Source: Caulobacteraceae bacterium (GTDB taxonomy: Bacteria; Pseudomonadota; Alphaproteobacteria; Caulobacterales; Caulobacteraceae). Taken from it: 64,000 bases of DNA. A program made the position numbers and the translations under genes. The stretch is from contig JARLIQ010000077.1 in assembly GCA_031291645.1 (NCBI GenBank), positions 1 to 64,000 of the forward strand, in the 5' to 3' direction. Shown here one piece after another: positions 48,521 to 56,860 of the stretch; the first letter of the stretch is position 1, and each line of letters starts with the position of its first letter. The notes beneath the pieces are model-generated. The model worked only from the letters and a program-made list of their open reading frames with translations, searched no databases and was not told where the DNA came from.

Positions 48521-49245
48521 TCCATCGTCTGTCTCCGGCGCGCGCCCTCGGGGCCTCGTGCGCCGGTCTGGCCCTGTTTCTGGCCGCCTGCGCCTCGGAC
48601 GAGCCGGACGGTCCGCCGCATCGCCGCGGTGACGGCCCGCCCCCGCCGCACGCGAGCCTGTTCATCAGCCCGAGCGGCCAGCCGTTCCGGGCTGCGCCCG
48701 GCGAGCCCTATCCGGTCGCCGCCTGGTTCGCCCAGGCGGACCGTAACGGCGACGGCCGCATCGACCGGGCGGAATTCCGCGCCGACGCTGCGGCCTTCTT
48801 CAAGCTGCTCGACAAGAATGGCGACGGCGTCATCGACGGCTTCGAGGTCTCCGCCTACGAGCATGACGTCGCGCCTGAGATCCTGGGCGCCTATCGCAGT
48901 GCCGGACGGGACGGCGAGGGCGGCCGGCCGCCCCATCCCGGCGGCCACGGTCCAGGCGGCGGCGGGCCGAGGGGCGGTGATGGAGCAGGCTTCGGCGCCG
49001 GCGGCGCCGAGGTCATGGGCGGCGCGACGCCTTACGAATTGATCAGCGAGCCCGAACCGGTCGCCTCGGCCGATCGGGGGATGACCGGACACATCACCCT
49101 GGCCGCCTTCCTCGCGGCCGAGGACCGGCGCTTCGACCTGCTGGACACCAAGGGGCTCGGCTACCTCACCCTGGCCGATCTTCCCAAGACGCCGGTCCAG
49201 CTGGAGGCCGAGGGCCCGGCGGCGCGGCGCAAGGGCGCGCGCTAG
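48517..49245 (+). CDS. EF-hand lipoprotein
   Basis: A 242-residue envelope lipoprotein. The signal peptide ends in a lipobox LFLAAC. Two canonical calcium-binding EF-hand loops follow: DRNGDGRIDRAEF and DKNGDGVIDGFEV. A Gly/Pro-rich linker leads to a third, degenerate helical region (TLAAFLAAEDRRFDLLD). It may sense or buffer calcium in the periplasm. Translationally coupled by a 4-base overlap to the 43-residue membrane protein. Confidence 0.8.
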   Translation: MIHRLSPARALGASCAGLALFLAACASDEPDGPPHRRGDGPPPPHASLFISPSGQPFRAAPGEPYPVAAWFAQADRNGDGRIDRAEFRADAAAFFKLLDKNGDGVIDGFEVSAYEHDVAPEILGAYRSAGRDGEGGRPPHPGGHGPGGGGPRGGDGAGFGAGGAEVMGGATPYELISEPEPVASADRGMTGHITLAAFLAAEDRRFDLLDTKGLGYLTLADLPKTPVQLEAEGPAARRKGAR

Positions 49246-49255
49246 CCTTCCAGGC

Positions 49256-50167
49256 TCATCGCCCGATCCGGTCATAGGCGTGCAGCGCCTCCACCGCCTG
49301 GCGGGTCAGGACGCCGCGCCAGGCCCCTTCGGCGTCGGCCCAGGCCTGGGCGTCGACCGCGCTCCAGTCCCAGAAGGGCGCCCAGCTCCCGTCCGGCTGC
49401 TGCTCGGCGAGCAATCGCTCGAACGCCGCGTCGATCCGATCCGCCATCAGGTCGGCCAGCGGCTCGCCCGGCTGGGGCGCGAGGTCCAGGGCCGGCGCGT
49501 GCGTGTCGTCGGGATCGAGTGCGGCGACGGCGGCGCGGATCAGGGCCTCGATCGGTCCGCGGATCGCGCCCGGCGCGGCGGCGGTCCGCACCAGCCGCAG
49601 CGCGCACTTCAGGTCATAGGCCCCTTCGGGACGGCGGCCGGCCGCCAGATCCTCCAGCAACGCCTGTTCGGCCCGTTCGATCAGCCGCTCCGGGGCCGCG
49701 GGCAGGTAGGCGTAGAGCACGCCCAGGAGCTCGACGCTGGGATTGAACCTGAAGCCGTTCCAGCGGCTCGCCAGGTCCTCGTCCCAATCCCACCAGAAGG
49801 CGTGGGGCGCCAGATCGACGTCCGGACCGATGATCGGCCAGACGCCCCGATCCCAGTCGAACGCCGCCTCCAGCCACTGAAGACCCCGCTGAACCATCGG
49901 CTCGTCCGCCTGCGCGCCGGCGCCGCGGAGCGCCTGGAAGGCGACGCTGGTCGCGATGGCGCTCGAGGCCGGCGTGGAAAGGTCCGGCTCCAGCCCATGG
50001 CCGAAGCCGCCGTCCGCATTCTGGAACGGCCCCAGCGCCACGACCACCGCCTCGGTCCCGCCCTGTCCGAGCCGATGGCGCAGCAGGGCGACGTCCAGCG
50101 GGCGCGCCTTCGCCTCGACATAGGCGCAACCGCGCTCAAATGCGCTCCTTGCGGCTTCCCCGGCCAT
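49256..50167 (-). CDS. Alpha/alpha-toroid (prenyltransferase-like repeat) protein
   Basis: A 303-residue soluble protein with repeated Gly-rich turns such as FQNADGGFGHGLEPD and QQPDGSWAPFWDWS, resembling the QW-type repeats of squalene-hopene cyclase and prenyltransferase folds. No cyclase DxDD motif or prenyl zinc site is seen, so a catalytic role is unproven. The ATG at 50167 has GGAG upstream. It is convergent with the EF-hand lipoprotein gene and divergent from the P450. Function unknown. Confidence 0.6.
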   Translation of the reverse strand: MAGEAARSAFERGCAYVEAKARPLDVALLRHRLGQGGTEAVVVALGPFQNADGGFGHGLEPDLSTPASSAIATSVAFQALRGAGAQADEPMVQRGLQWLEAAFDWDRGVWPIIGPDVDLAPHAFWWDWDEDLASRWNGFRFNPSVELLGVLYAYLPAAPERLIERAEQALLEDLAAGRRPEGAYDLKCALRLVRTAAAPGAIRGPIEALIRAAVAALDPDDTHAPALDLAPQPGEPLADLMADRIDAAFERLLAEQQPDGSWAPFWDWSAVDAQAWADAEGAWRGVLTRQAVEALHAYDRIGR

Positions 50168-50317
50168 GATGCTCTCCGTAAGGCCTGAACAAAAAGGGAA
50201 CATTGTCCGGGCTGCGGCCCGATTTCAAGCGGGCTCGGCCGGCCTTACGCCGATTTAACTACGCAAGCGCGGGCGAGGGCGCTCTACTGCGGCGTCGTCG
50301 ATCGAGGAGGGCGGAGC

Positions 50318-51718
50318 ATGAGCGCCGCGGAGTCGGTCCATCCCGTGCTGGCGGGGCCTGTCCCGCCTGAAAAGCCGCTGTCGGTGCTGGAGACCCTGCG
50401 GGTTCTGCCGCGCAACCAGTTCGCGATCTTCCCCAAGGCGGCCTACGAGCAGCCGATCTACGAGATGCGCGGCGCGTTCGGCCACGTCTTCCTGATCCAC
50501 GATCCGGAGGGGATCCGCCATGTCCTCCTGGACAACGTCTCGAACTACCCCAAGGCCGAGAACGAGCGCCGGGCGCTGGGTGCGCTGCTGGGCGACGGCA
50601 TACTGATCAGCGAAGGCGAGACCTGGCGCGCGCACCGCCGCGCCATGGCGCCGGCCTTCGACCCGCGCAGCATCCAGTCCTATGTGCCGGTGATGGCCGA
50701 CGCGGCCCAGCGCTTCCTTCAGGGCTGGGATCGGCGCGCGCCGGGCGAGGTGGTCGACGTCGCGGCCGAGATGACCGACGTCACCCTGGCCATCATCGCC
50801 CGCGCCATCTTCTCGACCGACAGCGACGGCGTGGCGGCGGTGATCGAGGCGACCTTCCGCCGGGCGCTGCAGCTGTTGAACTTCAACATGGCCGACGCCC
50901 TGCCGGTGATCCGCCACCTGCGCTTCCGGGCCCGCGAACGCGCGTTGCGCGCCAATTCGGCCGAGTTCGACGCCTGGATCTATCGGTTCATCGACGAGCG
51001 GGCGAAGAACCCGGGCGAGGGGCCCAAGGACCTCCTGGGGCGGCTGGTGGCGGCCCGCGACGAACAGACCGGCGTCGGCCTGACGCCGAAGGAACTGCGC
51101 GACGAGGTGGTCACAATCTTCATCGCCGGCCATGAGACCACCGCGGTGGCCATGACCTGGGTCTGGTACCTGCTCTCCCAGCATCCCGAGCAGGAGGCGC
51201 GGCTGCACGCCGAACTGGACCGGGTCCTGGGCGGCCGCGCGCCCACCTTCGCCGACATTCCGAACCTGCCCTACACGCGGATGGTGATCGAGGAATCCAT
51301 GCGGCTCTATCCGCCGGCGCCGGGCATCTCGATCCGCGCGCCGCTGGAGGACGACGTCGTCTGCGGCGTCAAGGTGCCCAGGACGGCGGGTGTCGCGATC
51401 CTGCCCTGGGTGCTGCACCGCCACCGCGCCCTCTGGGACGATCCCGACCGGTTCGATCCCGAGCGCTTTTCGCCCGAACGCAGCGCGGCGCGGCCGAGGT
51501 TCGCCTACCTGCCGTTCGGCGGCGGCCCCAGGATCTGCATCGGCATGCAGTTGGCGATGACCGAGAGCGTCGTCCTCCTGGCGACCATCGCGCAGCGCTA
51601 CAGCCTGAGGCTCGCGCCCGGCCATGTCGTCGACCTGCAGCCGCGGGTCACGCTGAAGGCGCGCCACGGCATGAACATGGTGCTTCGGCCGCGCGCGGCG
51701 GGGCGGGCCGCCGCCTGA
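50318..51718 (+). CDS. Cytochrome P450
   Basis: A 466-residue monooxygenase. I-helix AGHETTAVAMTW, K-helix ExxR in EESMRLYPPAP, and the heme loop FGGGPRICIGMQLA with C407 as thiolate ligand are all present. Sequence style (ExxRLYPPAP, PFGGGPRICIG) resembles the eukaryotic-like or CYP102/CYP4-related class more than typical small bacterial class I P450s. It has no fused reductase, so it needs separate electron donors. GGAGG precedes the ATG. Substrate not predictable; near SDRs and thioesterases. Confidence 0.93.
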   Translation: MSAAESVHPVLAGPVPPEKPLSVLETLRVLPRNQFAIFPKAAYEQPIYEMRGAFGHVFLIHDPEGIRHVLLDNVSNYPKAENERRALGALLGDGILISEGETWRAHRRAMAPAFDPRSIQSYVPVMADAAQRFLQGWDRRAPGEVVDVAAEMTDVTLAIIARAIFSTDSDGVAAVIEATFRRALQLLNFNMADALPVIRHLRFRARERALRANSAEFDAWIYRFIDERAKNPGEGPKDLLGRLVAARDEQTGVGLTPKELRDEVVTIFIAGHETTAVAMTWVWYLLSQHPEQEARLHAELDRVLGGRAPTFADIPNLPYTRMVIEESMRLYPPAPGISIRAPLEDDVVCGVKVPRTAGVAILPWVLHRHRALWDDPDRFDPERFSPERSAARPRFAYLPFGGGPRICIGMQLAMTESVVLLATIAQRYSLRLAPGHVVDLQPRVTLKARHGMNMVLRPRAAGRAAA

Positions 51719-51729
51719 GCCCTGGCGGC

Positions 51730-52572
51730 TCAGGCGACCGCGGCGGCGATCCGCTCGCTCTCGGCCCACAGGCGCGCGGCCGCAGCGTCGTCCTGGCCCT
51801 CCGGGCTCGGCGCGACCGGCCGGCGGCTTGAGAAGTAGAGTCCCGTCCGGCTCGCGACCTCCGGCGACGAGGCGAGATAGACGATGGTCTCCGCGCCCTT
51901 TTCCGGCGACAGGGCGAAGAGCTTGGCCAGCGGCATGATCGTCTGGACCAGGCCGCCGGATGCGTCGCCGAAGCGGGTGGCGACGAAGCCGGGGTGCAGG
52001 CAGTTGGCCGTGACCTTGGTCCCGTCCAGCCGCCGGGCCAGTTCGCGGGTGAAGAGGATGTTGGCCAGCTTGGAGCGGCCATAGGCCGCGAAGCCGCTGA
52101 AGCCCTTGGTCATCTGCAGGTCGTCGAAGTCCAGCTTGGCGCCGACGTGCGCGCGCGAGGCGGTGCTGACGATCCGCGCGGGCGCCGAGGTGATCAGCCG
52201 GTGGAGCAGGCCCTGGGTCAGGACGAAATAGGCCATGTGATTGACCGCGAAGGTCATCTCCAGGCCGTCCGGCGACAGGGCGCGGCTGTTGAACAGGGCG
52301 CCGGCGTTGTTGACCAGCACGTCGATCCGCGGTTCGGCCACGGCGATCTCGGCCGCGACCCGGCGGGTCTCGGCGATGCTCGAAAGGTCAGCATAGTGGG
52401 CGGCGTGGGCGACGCCGGGGCCCGCCTGGCGAAGCCGGGCCAGCGTCGGCTCCGCCCGCGCCGGGCTGCGCGCCACCAGCACGATCCGCGCGCCCATGCC
52501 CGCAAGCTGTTCGGCGGCCACCTGTCCGATGCCGGACGTGCCCCCCGTGATCACCACGACCTTGTCCCGCAT
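51730..52572 (-). CDS. Short-chain dehydrogenase, retinol-dehydrogenase-like
   Basis: A 280-residue SDR. VVVITGGTSGIGQVAAEQL is the cofactor loop, LVNNAGALFNSRALSPDGLE the NNAG motif, IVSTASRAHVG the Ser and YGRSKLANILFTREL the Tyr-x3-Lys. The LANILFTRELARRL segment and the long C-terminus match the retinol-dehydrogenase-like branch. Convergent with the P450 gene (11 bases apart). Confidence 0.88.
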   Translation of the reverse strand: MRDKVVVITGGTSGIGQVAAEQLAGMGARIVLVARSPARAEPTLARLRQAGPGVAHAAHYADLSSIAETRRVAAEIAVAEPRIDVLVNNAGALFNSRALSPDGLEMTFAVNHMAYFVLTQGLLHRLITSAPARIVSTASRAHVGAKLDFDDLQMTKGFSGFAAYGRSKLANILFTRELARRLDGTKVTANCLHPGFVATRFGDASGGLVQTIMPLAKLFALSPEKGAETIVYLASSPEVASRTGLYFSSRRPVAPSPEGQDDAAAARLWAESERIAAAVA

Positions 52573-52597
52573 CCTCGCCCCCTCCCGCCGTCCGCCG

Positions 52598-53041
52598 TCA
52601 GCTCGCCGGCGGCTCGACCGGTTTCAGATGGAAATGCCCGTGCAGTCCGGCGACCGGCTTGCCGCGCGCCTCCTGCCAGGCCTCGACATGCACGTTGGCC
52701 ACGCGCCGGCCGATCCGCTTGATCTCGGCGCGGGCGAAGGTGGTGACCGGCCGGCCGGACCGCAGGTACTCCACCGTCACGTCGATCGGTCGCGCCTGGC
52801 GCGCCAGGCCCACGCTGATCGACAGCTGGGCCAGGGCGGTCATCTCCATGAAGGCCCCGACCACGCCGCCGTGCAGCGCCGGCAGGTTGATGTTGCCGAT
52901 CAGCCGCTCGGCATAGGGCATGATCAGGGTCATCTCGTCGCCCGCCAGTTCCGCCCGCACGCCCAGGAACTGGGCGTAGGGGATGCGCGCGAGCATGGCG
53001 TTCAGCCGTTCGCCCACATCCTCGACCGGCAGCCCGTTCAT
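52598..53041 (-). CDS. PaaI-type hotdog thioesterase (first of a pair)
   Basis: A 147-residue single-hotdog protein. PYAQFLGVRAELAGDEMTLIMPYAE and LPALHGGVVGAFMEMTALAQL, with the HGGVVGAFME catalytic loop, fit PaaI/YbgC-type acyl-CoA thioesterases. It overlaps the upstream paralogue by 4 bases, so the two are expressed together and may form a heteromer. Substrate unknown. Confidence 0.82.
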   Translation of the reverse strand: MNGLPVEDVGERLNAMLARIPYAQFLGVRAELAGDEMTLIMPYAERLIGNINLPALHGGVVGAFMEMTALAQLSISVGLARQARPIDVTVEYLRSGRPVTTFARAEIKRIGRRVANVHVEAWQEARGKPVAGLHGHFHLKPVEPPAS

Positions 53042-53514
53042 CGCCCCGCCTCCGGGCCTTGGCCGGGACGGGCCATGGGCGCTTCGCCGGTGCCCAGCAT
53101 GAAGGCCGCCTGGGCCGTGGCGACCGGATCGTCCGCAGTGCGGTCGTAGGCCACCGCGCGGACGAAACCGATCGAATGGGTCAGCTTGTAGCAGTGCGCG
53201 CGGGCGAAGATGTCCAGGCCGGGCTCGGCCGGGCGCATGTAGTCGATGCGCAGGTCCAAGGTCGCGATCCCGGTCGGATAGCCGAGCGCGGCGAACACCG
53301 CCTGGCCGCTCGCATGGTCGAGCAGCGCGGTGACCACCCCGCCCGCGATCACGCCCGTGTCCGGGTCGCCGACCATCTCTGGCAGGTAGGGCGCCTTCAG
53401 CGTCGCGGTGGCGGTCTCCATCGCGACCGTCTCGAATTGCAGGGCGCGGCCGAGCGGCGATCCGTCGATCACCTTCACCGGGAACTCTGTTGGGGGCGCA
53501 GGCGTCTCGCTCAT
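53038..53514 (-). CDS. PaaI-type hotdog thioesterase (second of a pair)
   Basis: A 158-residue hotdog protein: DPDTGVIAGGVVTALLDHASGQA with the GVVTALLDH loop and TLDLRIDYMRPAEPG match PaaI-type enzymes; like its downstream neighbour it probably hydrolyses an acyl-CoA or aryl-CoA thioester. Start at 53514 (MSETP) was chosen over an upstream frame lacking similarity. Ends in a 4-base overlap with the next gene. Confidence 0.82.
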   Translation of the reverse strand: MSETPAPPTEFPVKVIDGSPLGRALQFETVAMETATATLKAPYLPEMVGDPDTGVIAGGVVTALLDHASGQAVFAALGYPTGIATLDLRIDYMRPAEPGLDIFARAHCYKLTHSIGFVRAVAYDRTADDPVATAQAAFMLGTGEAPMARPGQGPEAGR

Positions 53515-53559
53515 GCCTCTCCTATAGCGAGGCGCGCGAAGCGCCACCACCGGCAGACG

Positions 53560-53925
53560 CTAGAAGATCACCTTCTCCTCGCCCCACCACAGGGGCGAGC
53601 GGGCGAGGTCGATGAATTTGCGCTCGTCCTCCAGCAGCCGCCGTCCGGCCGCGACGGCCGCCGGGTCCGAACCGGTCGCGGCCATGTCCTCCAGGCTGTC
53701 CCACCAGAGCTGGGCGACCCCGTCATAGCCCTCGGGCGCGCCACGGCTGGCGCGCAGCGGCTCGGAGATCTCCGCTGGCAGGCTGTGCAGCTGGACATAG
53801 CGGCGGATGCGCAGCACCTCGCGCACGCTGGCGACCAGGGGAGCGTGGTGGTCGAACCAATAGGCCTGGAAGCTTTCGCGGGTGAACTCGGGCCGCCGCA
53901 CCAGGGCGAAGGTCAGCTTGATCAT
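53560..53925 (-). CDS. EthD-domain protein
   Basis: A 121-residue ferredoxin-like-fold protein with MIKLTFALVRRPEFTRESFQ and YWFDHHAPLVASV, the EthD signature, plus YVQLHSLP and a C-terminal RSPLWWGEEKVIF. EthD proteins accompany ether- and aromatic-degrading P450s and other catabolic genes, usually with unclear catalytic roles. It is divergent from the frameshifted SDR, sharing a 92-base region. Confidence 0.82.
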   Translation of the reverse strand: MIKLTFALVRRPEFTRESFQAYWFDHHAPLVASVREVLRIRRYVQLHSLPAEISEPLRASRGAPEGYDGVAQLWWDSLEDMAATGSDPAAVAAGRRLLEDERKFIDLARSPLWWGEEKVIF

Positions 53926-54017
53926 GGTGTCTTCGTCGCTCCGCCTGCCGTCGGGTGAGCGTAGCCCCGCCGCTTCGCGCGCGATACGGATGGGTCAAAC
54001 ACGAGGGGAGGAAACGC

Positions 54018-54751
54018 ATGGCCAGACTTGAGGGCAGGGTGGCGATCGTCACGGGCGCGGCGTCCGGGATCGGTCGGGCGAGCGCGGAGCTGTTCGCCGC
54101 CGAAGGCGCGCGGGTGCTGGCGGTGGACCGTCCCGGCGCGGACCTCGCCTTCGAGCATGAGGCGATCGAGGGGCTGGCCTGCGCGTCTCCCTGGCGGACG
54201 CGCCCGCCACGATCGTCGAGCGCGCGCTGGCGGCGTTCGGACGGCTGGACATCCTCTACAACAACGCCGGCGTCGCCGCCTCGGTGCTGGCGGCCGACAT
54301 GACCGACGAGCAGTGGGACCGGGTGGTCGACATCGACCTGAAGGCGGTGTTCCGGCTCAGCCGCCAGGCCATTCCCCACCTGATCCGCTCGCCCGCCGGG
54401 CGGATCATCTCGACCGCCAGCGTCATGGCGCTGGGAACCGACTACGGCCTGGCCGCCTACTGCGCCGCCAAGGCCGGGGTGCTGGGCCTGACCCGCAGCC
54501 TGGCGCTGGAACTCGGCAAGCACGCGGTGACCGTCAACGCCGTCCTGCCCGGCGCCATCCTCACCGGCATGACGCGGGTGAGCTTCGAGACCCCGAGCAA
54601 CGCCGAGGCCTGGGCCAGGAAGTCGGTCCTGCGCCGGCTGGGCCAACCGATCGACGTGGCGCGGGTGGCCCTGTTCCTGGCTTGCGACGACGCCGGCTTC
54701 GTCACCGGCCAGGCCATCGCGGCGGACGGCGGCCTGATGCTGCGGATCTGA
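54018..54751 (+). pseudogene. Short-chain dehydrogenase with a frameshift
   Basis: The first 55 codons give a normal SDR start (VAIVTGAASGIGRASAELF, then AVDRPGADL), but after TGC at 54180-54182 the frame breaks. Inserting one base between 54183 and 54184 restores the expected ACDVSLADAP, then LYNNAGVAASVLAAD, the active-site YCAAKAG and GGLMLRI to the stop. The remaining ORF from 54284 keeps the rest. Otherwise well conserved, so it is a recent mutation or a sequencing error. GGGAGGAAACGC precedes the start. Confidence 0.82.
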
Positions 54752-54777
54752 GATTCAGCGTTCATGGAGTTGGAAAG

Positions 54778-55515
54778 ATGAGCGAACTCGACTTCTCCGG
54801 GCGCGTGGTCCTGGTCGTCGGCGGCTCCAGCGGCATCGGTAATGGCATCGCCCAGGCCTTCCGGGCCAAGGGCGCCGAGACCCACGTCTGGGGCACGCGC
54901 GCCAGGGCCGAGGACTACCGGCCGGAGGAAGGCTGCGACCTGACCGGCCTGGCCTACGCCCAGGTCGACGTCGGCGACCCGGATGCGGTTGAGGCCGCAA
55001 AACCGCCCTTCGACCGGCTGGACGTGCTGGTGCTGTCCCAGGGCACGGTGATCTACAAGCGCGGCGAGTTCAAAATGGACGGCTTCCAGAAGGTGGTCGA
55101 CGTCAACCTGAACAGCCTGATGGCCTGCGCCATCAAGTTCCACGACATGCTGGCCGCCGCAAAGGGTTCCCTGATCACCGTCAGCTCGACCTCGGCCTAC
55201 CACGCCACGCGCGGCAATCCGGCCTATGCGGCGTCCAAGGCGGGCGTCGTGGGTCTGACCCGCACCCTGGGCCAGGCCTGGGCGGAGGACGGCGTCCGGG
55301 TCAATGGGATCGCGCCGGGCCTGGTGGACACCAAGCTGACCAAGGTCACCACCGAACATCCCGACCGCCTGGCCGCCAGCCTGGCCTCGATCCCGCTGCG
55401 CCGGCTGGGCCAGCCGGGCGACATGGCCGGCGCGGCCCTGTTCCTGGCCTCGCCCCTGGCGGCCTATGTGGTCGGCCAGACCCTCATCGTGGACGGCGGC
55501 CTGACGCTGCGGTGA
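54778..55515 (+). CDS. Short-chain dehydrogenase/reductase
   Basis: A 245-residue SDR. The loop is VLVVGGSSGIGNGIAQAF, with LSQGTV in place of the usual NNAG motif (an unusual substitution), ITVSSTSAYHATRGNPAYAASKAG containing the Ser-Tyr-Lys triad, and DGGLTLR at the end. GGAGTTGGAAAG precedes the ATG. It follows the frameshifted SDR by 26 bases and is convergent with the second P450 (3 bases apart). Probably same operon as the SDR upstream. Confidence 0.87.
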   Translation: MSELDFSGRVVLVVGGSSGIGNGIAQAFRAKGAETHVWGTRARAEDYRPEEGCDLTGLAYAQVDVGDPDAVEAAKPPFDRLDVLVLSQGTVIYKRGEFKMDGFQKVVDVNLNSLMACAIKFHDMLAAAKGSLITVSSTSAYHATRGNPAYAASKAGVVGLTRTLGQAWAEDGVRVNGIAPGLVDTKLTKVTTEHPDRLAASLASIPLRRLGQPGDMAGAALFLASPLAAYVVGQTLIVDGGLTLR

Positions 55516-55518
55516 CGC

Positions 55519-56775
55519 TCAGCGCGTGGCGAAAGTCACCGGCAGGGACTTGATCCCGTTGATGAAGTTCGAGCGCAGCCGGCGCGGCGGCCCCGCGGGT
55601 CGCAGGTCCGGCAGGCGGGCGAACAGCTCCTCGTAGGCGACGCGCAGCTGCAGTTCGGCCAGCCGCTGGCCAAGGCAGACGTGCTCGCCGAAGCCGAAGC
55701 CCAGATGTTTGGCCGCACCCGGGCGAGTGGTGCGCGCGATGTCGAACCGGTGCGGATCGTCGAACGCGCGCTCGTCGCGGTTGGCCGAGGCGTACCACAT
55801 GACCACCTTGTCGCCCTTGCGGATCGGCTGGCCGCCGATCTCGACGTCGCGGGTGGCGGTGCGGCGCATGTGCAGCACCGGGCTGATATAGCGGACGATC
55901 TCCTGGGCCAGGTGGGGCAGGAGGGCCTTTTCGCCCATGGCCTTCTCGCGCTGCTCGGGGTTCTCGTCGAGTGCGATCAGCCCGCCTGTGATCGAGTTGC
56001 GCGTGGTCTCGTTGCCGGCCACCACCAGCAGGATGAAGGTCGAGAGGTAGCGCGGGATGCTCATCTCGGTCCCGTCCTGCGCCGCCTTGACCAGCATGGA
56101 GATCAGGTCCCCGCCGGGCTGCTCGGCCCGGGCCTGCCACAGGCCCATGGAGTACATCGCCATCTGGCCGATCGACTGCTCCATGTATTCGGGGCTGGAG
56201 CGGCATTCCGGATCGTCCTCGCCGACCACCGCGTTGGACCATTCGAACAGCTTGTCGCCGTCGCTTTCCGGCACGCCGAACAGTTCCGCCAGGGTCTGGA
56301 TCGCGTAGGGGGCGGAGAAGCTGGAGACGAAATCGATCGGTTCGCCGGCGGCGCGCGCCTTCTCGATCATCGCCTCGATCAGGTTGACCGCCCGCCGGCG
56401 GACGCCGGCCTCCATGTCGCGCAGCCGCGGCGGGGTGAAGCCGCCCATGACCATGCGCCGGTAGTCGACGTGGGTGGGCGGGTCCATCGAGATCATTGAG
56501 GCTTCGATCTCGCTGTCGGAGAACTCGTTCTCGTTGAAGATGCGGTGGCCGCCGTTGGCCCTGGCCGAGGAGAAGGTCGCCGGATCGCTCGAGGCGGCCA
56601 TCACGTCCGCGTGCCGGGTCAGCGCCCAGAAGCCCGCGCCGTCGGTCTCCGGGTTCCAGTAGACGGGATTGTTGGCCCTCAGCCAGGCGAAGGTCTCGTG
56701 CGGGACGCCCGGCTGGTAGAGGTCCGGATCCTTCAGGTCGATGGGCCTGAGCTCGTCATGAGCCTGGACGGTCAT
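55519..56775 (-). CDS. Cytochrome P450, bacterial class I type
   Basis: A 418-residue monooxygenase. I-helix AGNETTRNSITGG, ExxR in QEIVRYISPV, and heme loop FGFGEHVCLGQRLA with C367. The DPPTHVDYRRMV and LHMRRTATRDVEIGG segments resemble CYP125/CYP142 and terpene-type P450s. No fused redox partner, and no ferredoxin gene nearby. A start at 56799 is also possible; 56775 has AGGAA 8 bases upstream. Confidence 0.92.
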   Translation of the reverse strand: MTVQAHDELRPIDLKDPDLYQPGVPHETFAWLRANNPVYWNPETDGAGFWALTRHADVMAASSDPATFSSARANGGHRIFNENEFSDSEIEASMISMDPPTHVDYRRMVMGGFTPPRLRDMEAGVRRRAVNLIEAMIEKARAAGEPIDFVSSFSAPYAIQTLAELFGVPESDGDKLFEWSNAVVGEDDPECRSSPEYMEQSIGQMAMYSMGLWQARAEQPGGDLISMLVKAAQDGTEMSIPRYLSTFILLVVAGNETTRNSITGGLIALDENPEQREKAMGEKALLPHLAQEIVRYISPVLHMRRTATRDVEIGGQPIRKGDKVVMWYASANRDERAFDDPHRFDIARTTRPGAAKHLGFGFGEHVCLGQRLAELQLRVAYEELFARLPDLRPAGPPRRLRSNFINGIKSLPVTFATR

Positions 56776-56860
56776 CGGGGCTTCCTCGGCTGTTCTCATT
56801 TTGCCGGGAAGCCTACGCCTGCCTCCGAGGGGCGCCAATCGGCGCCCTCGCGTCAACCCG

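Noticed and set aside
50181..50260. ECF-sigma-type promoter (GGAAC at about 50199) before the P450
   Set aside because: No matching -10 element at a suitable distance.
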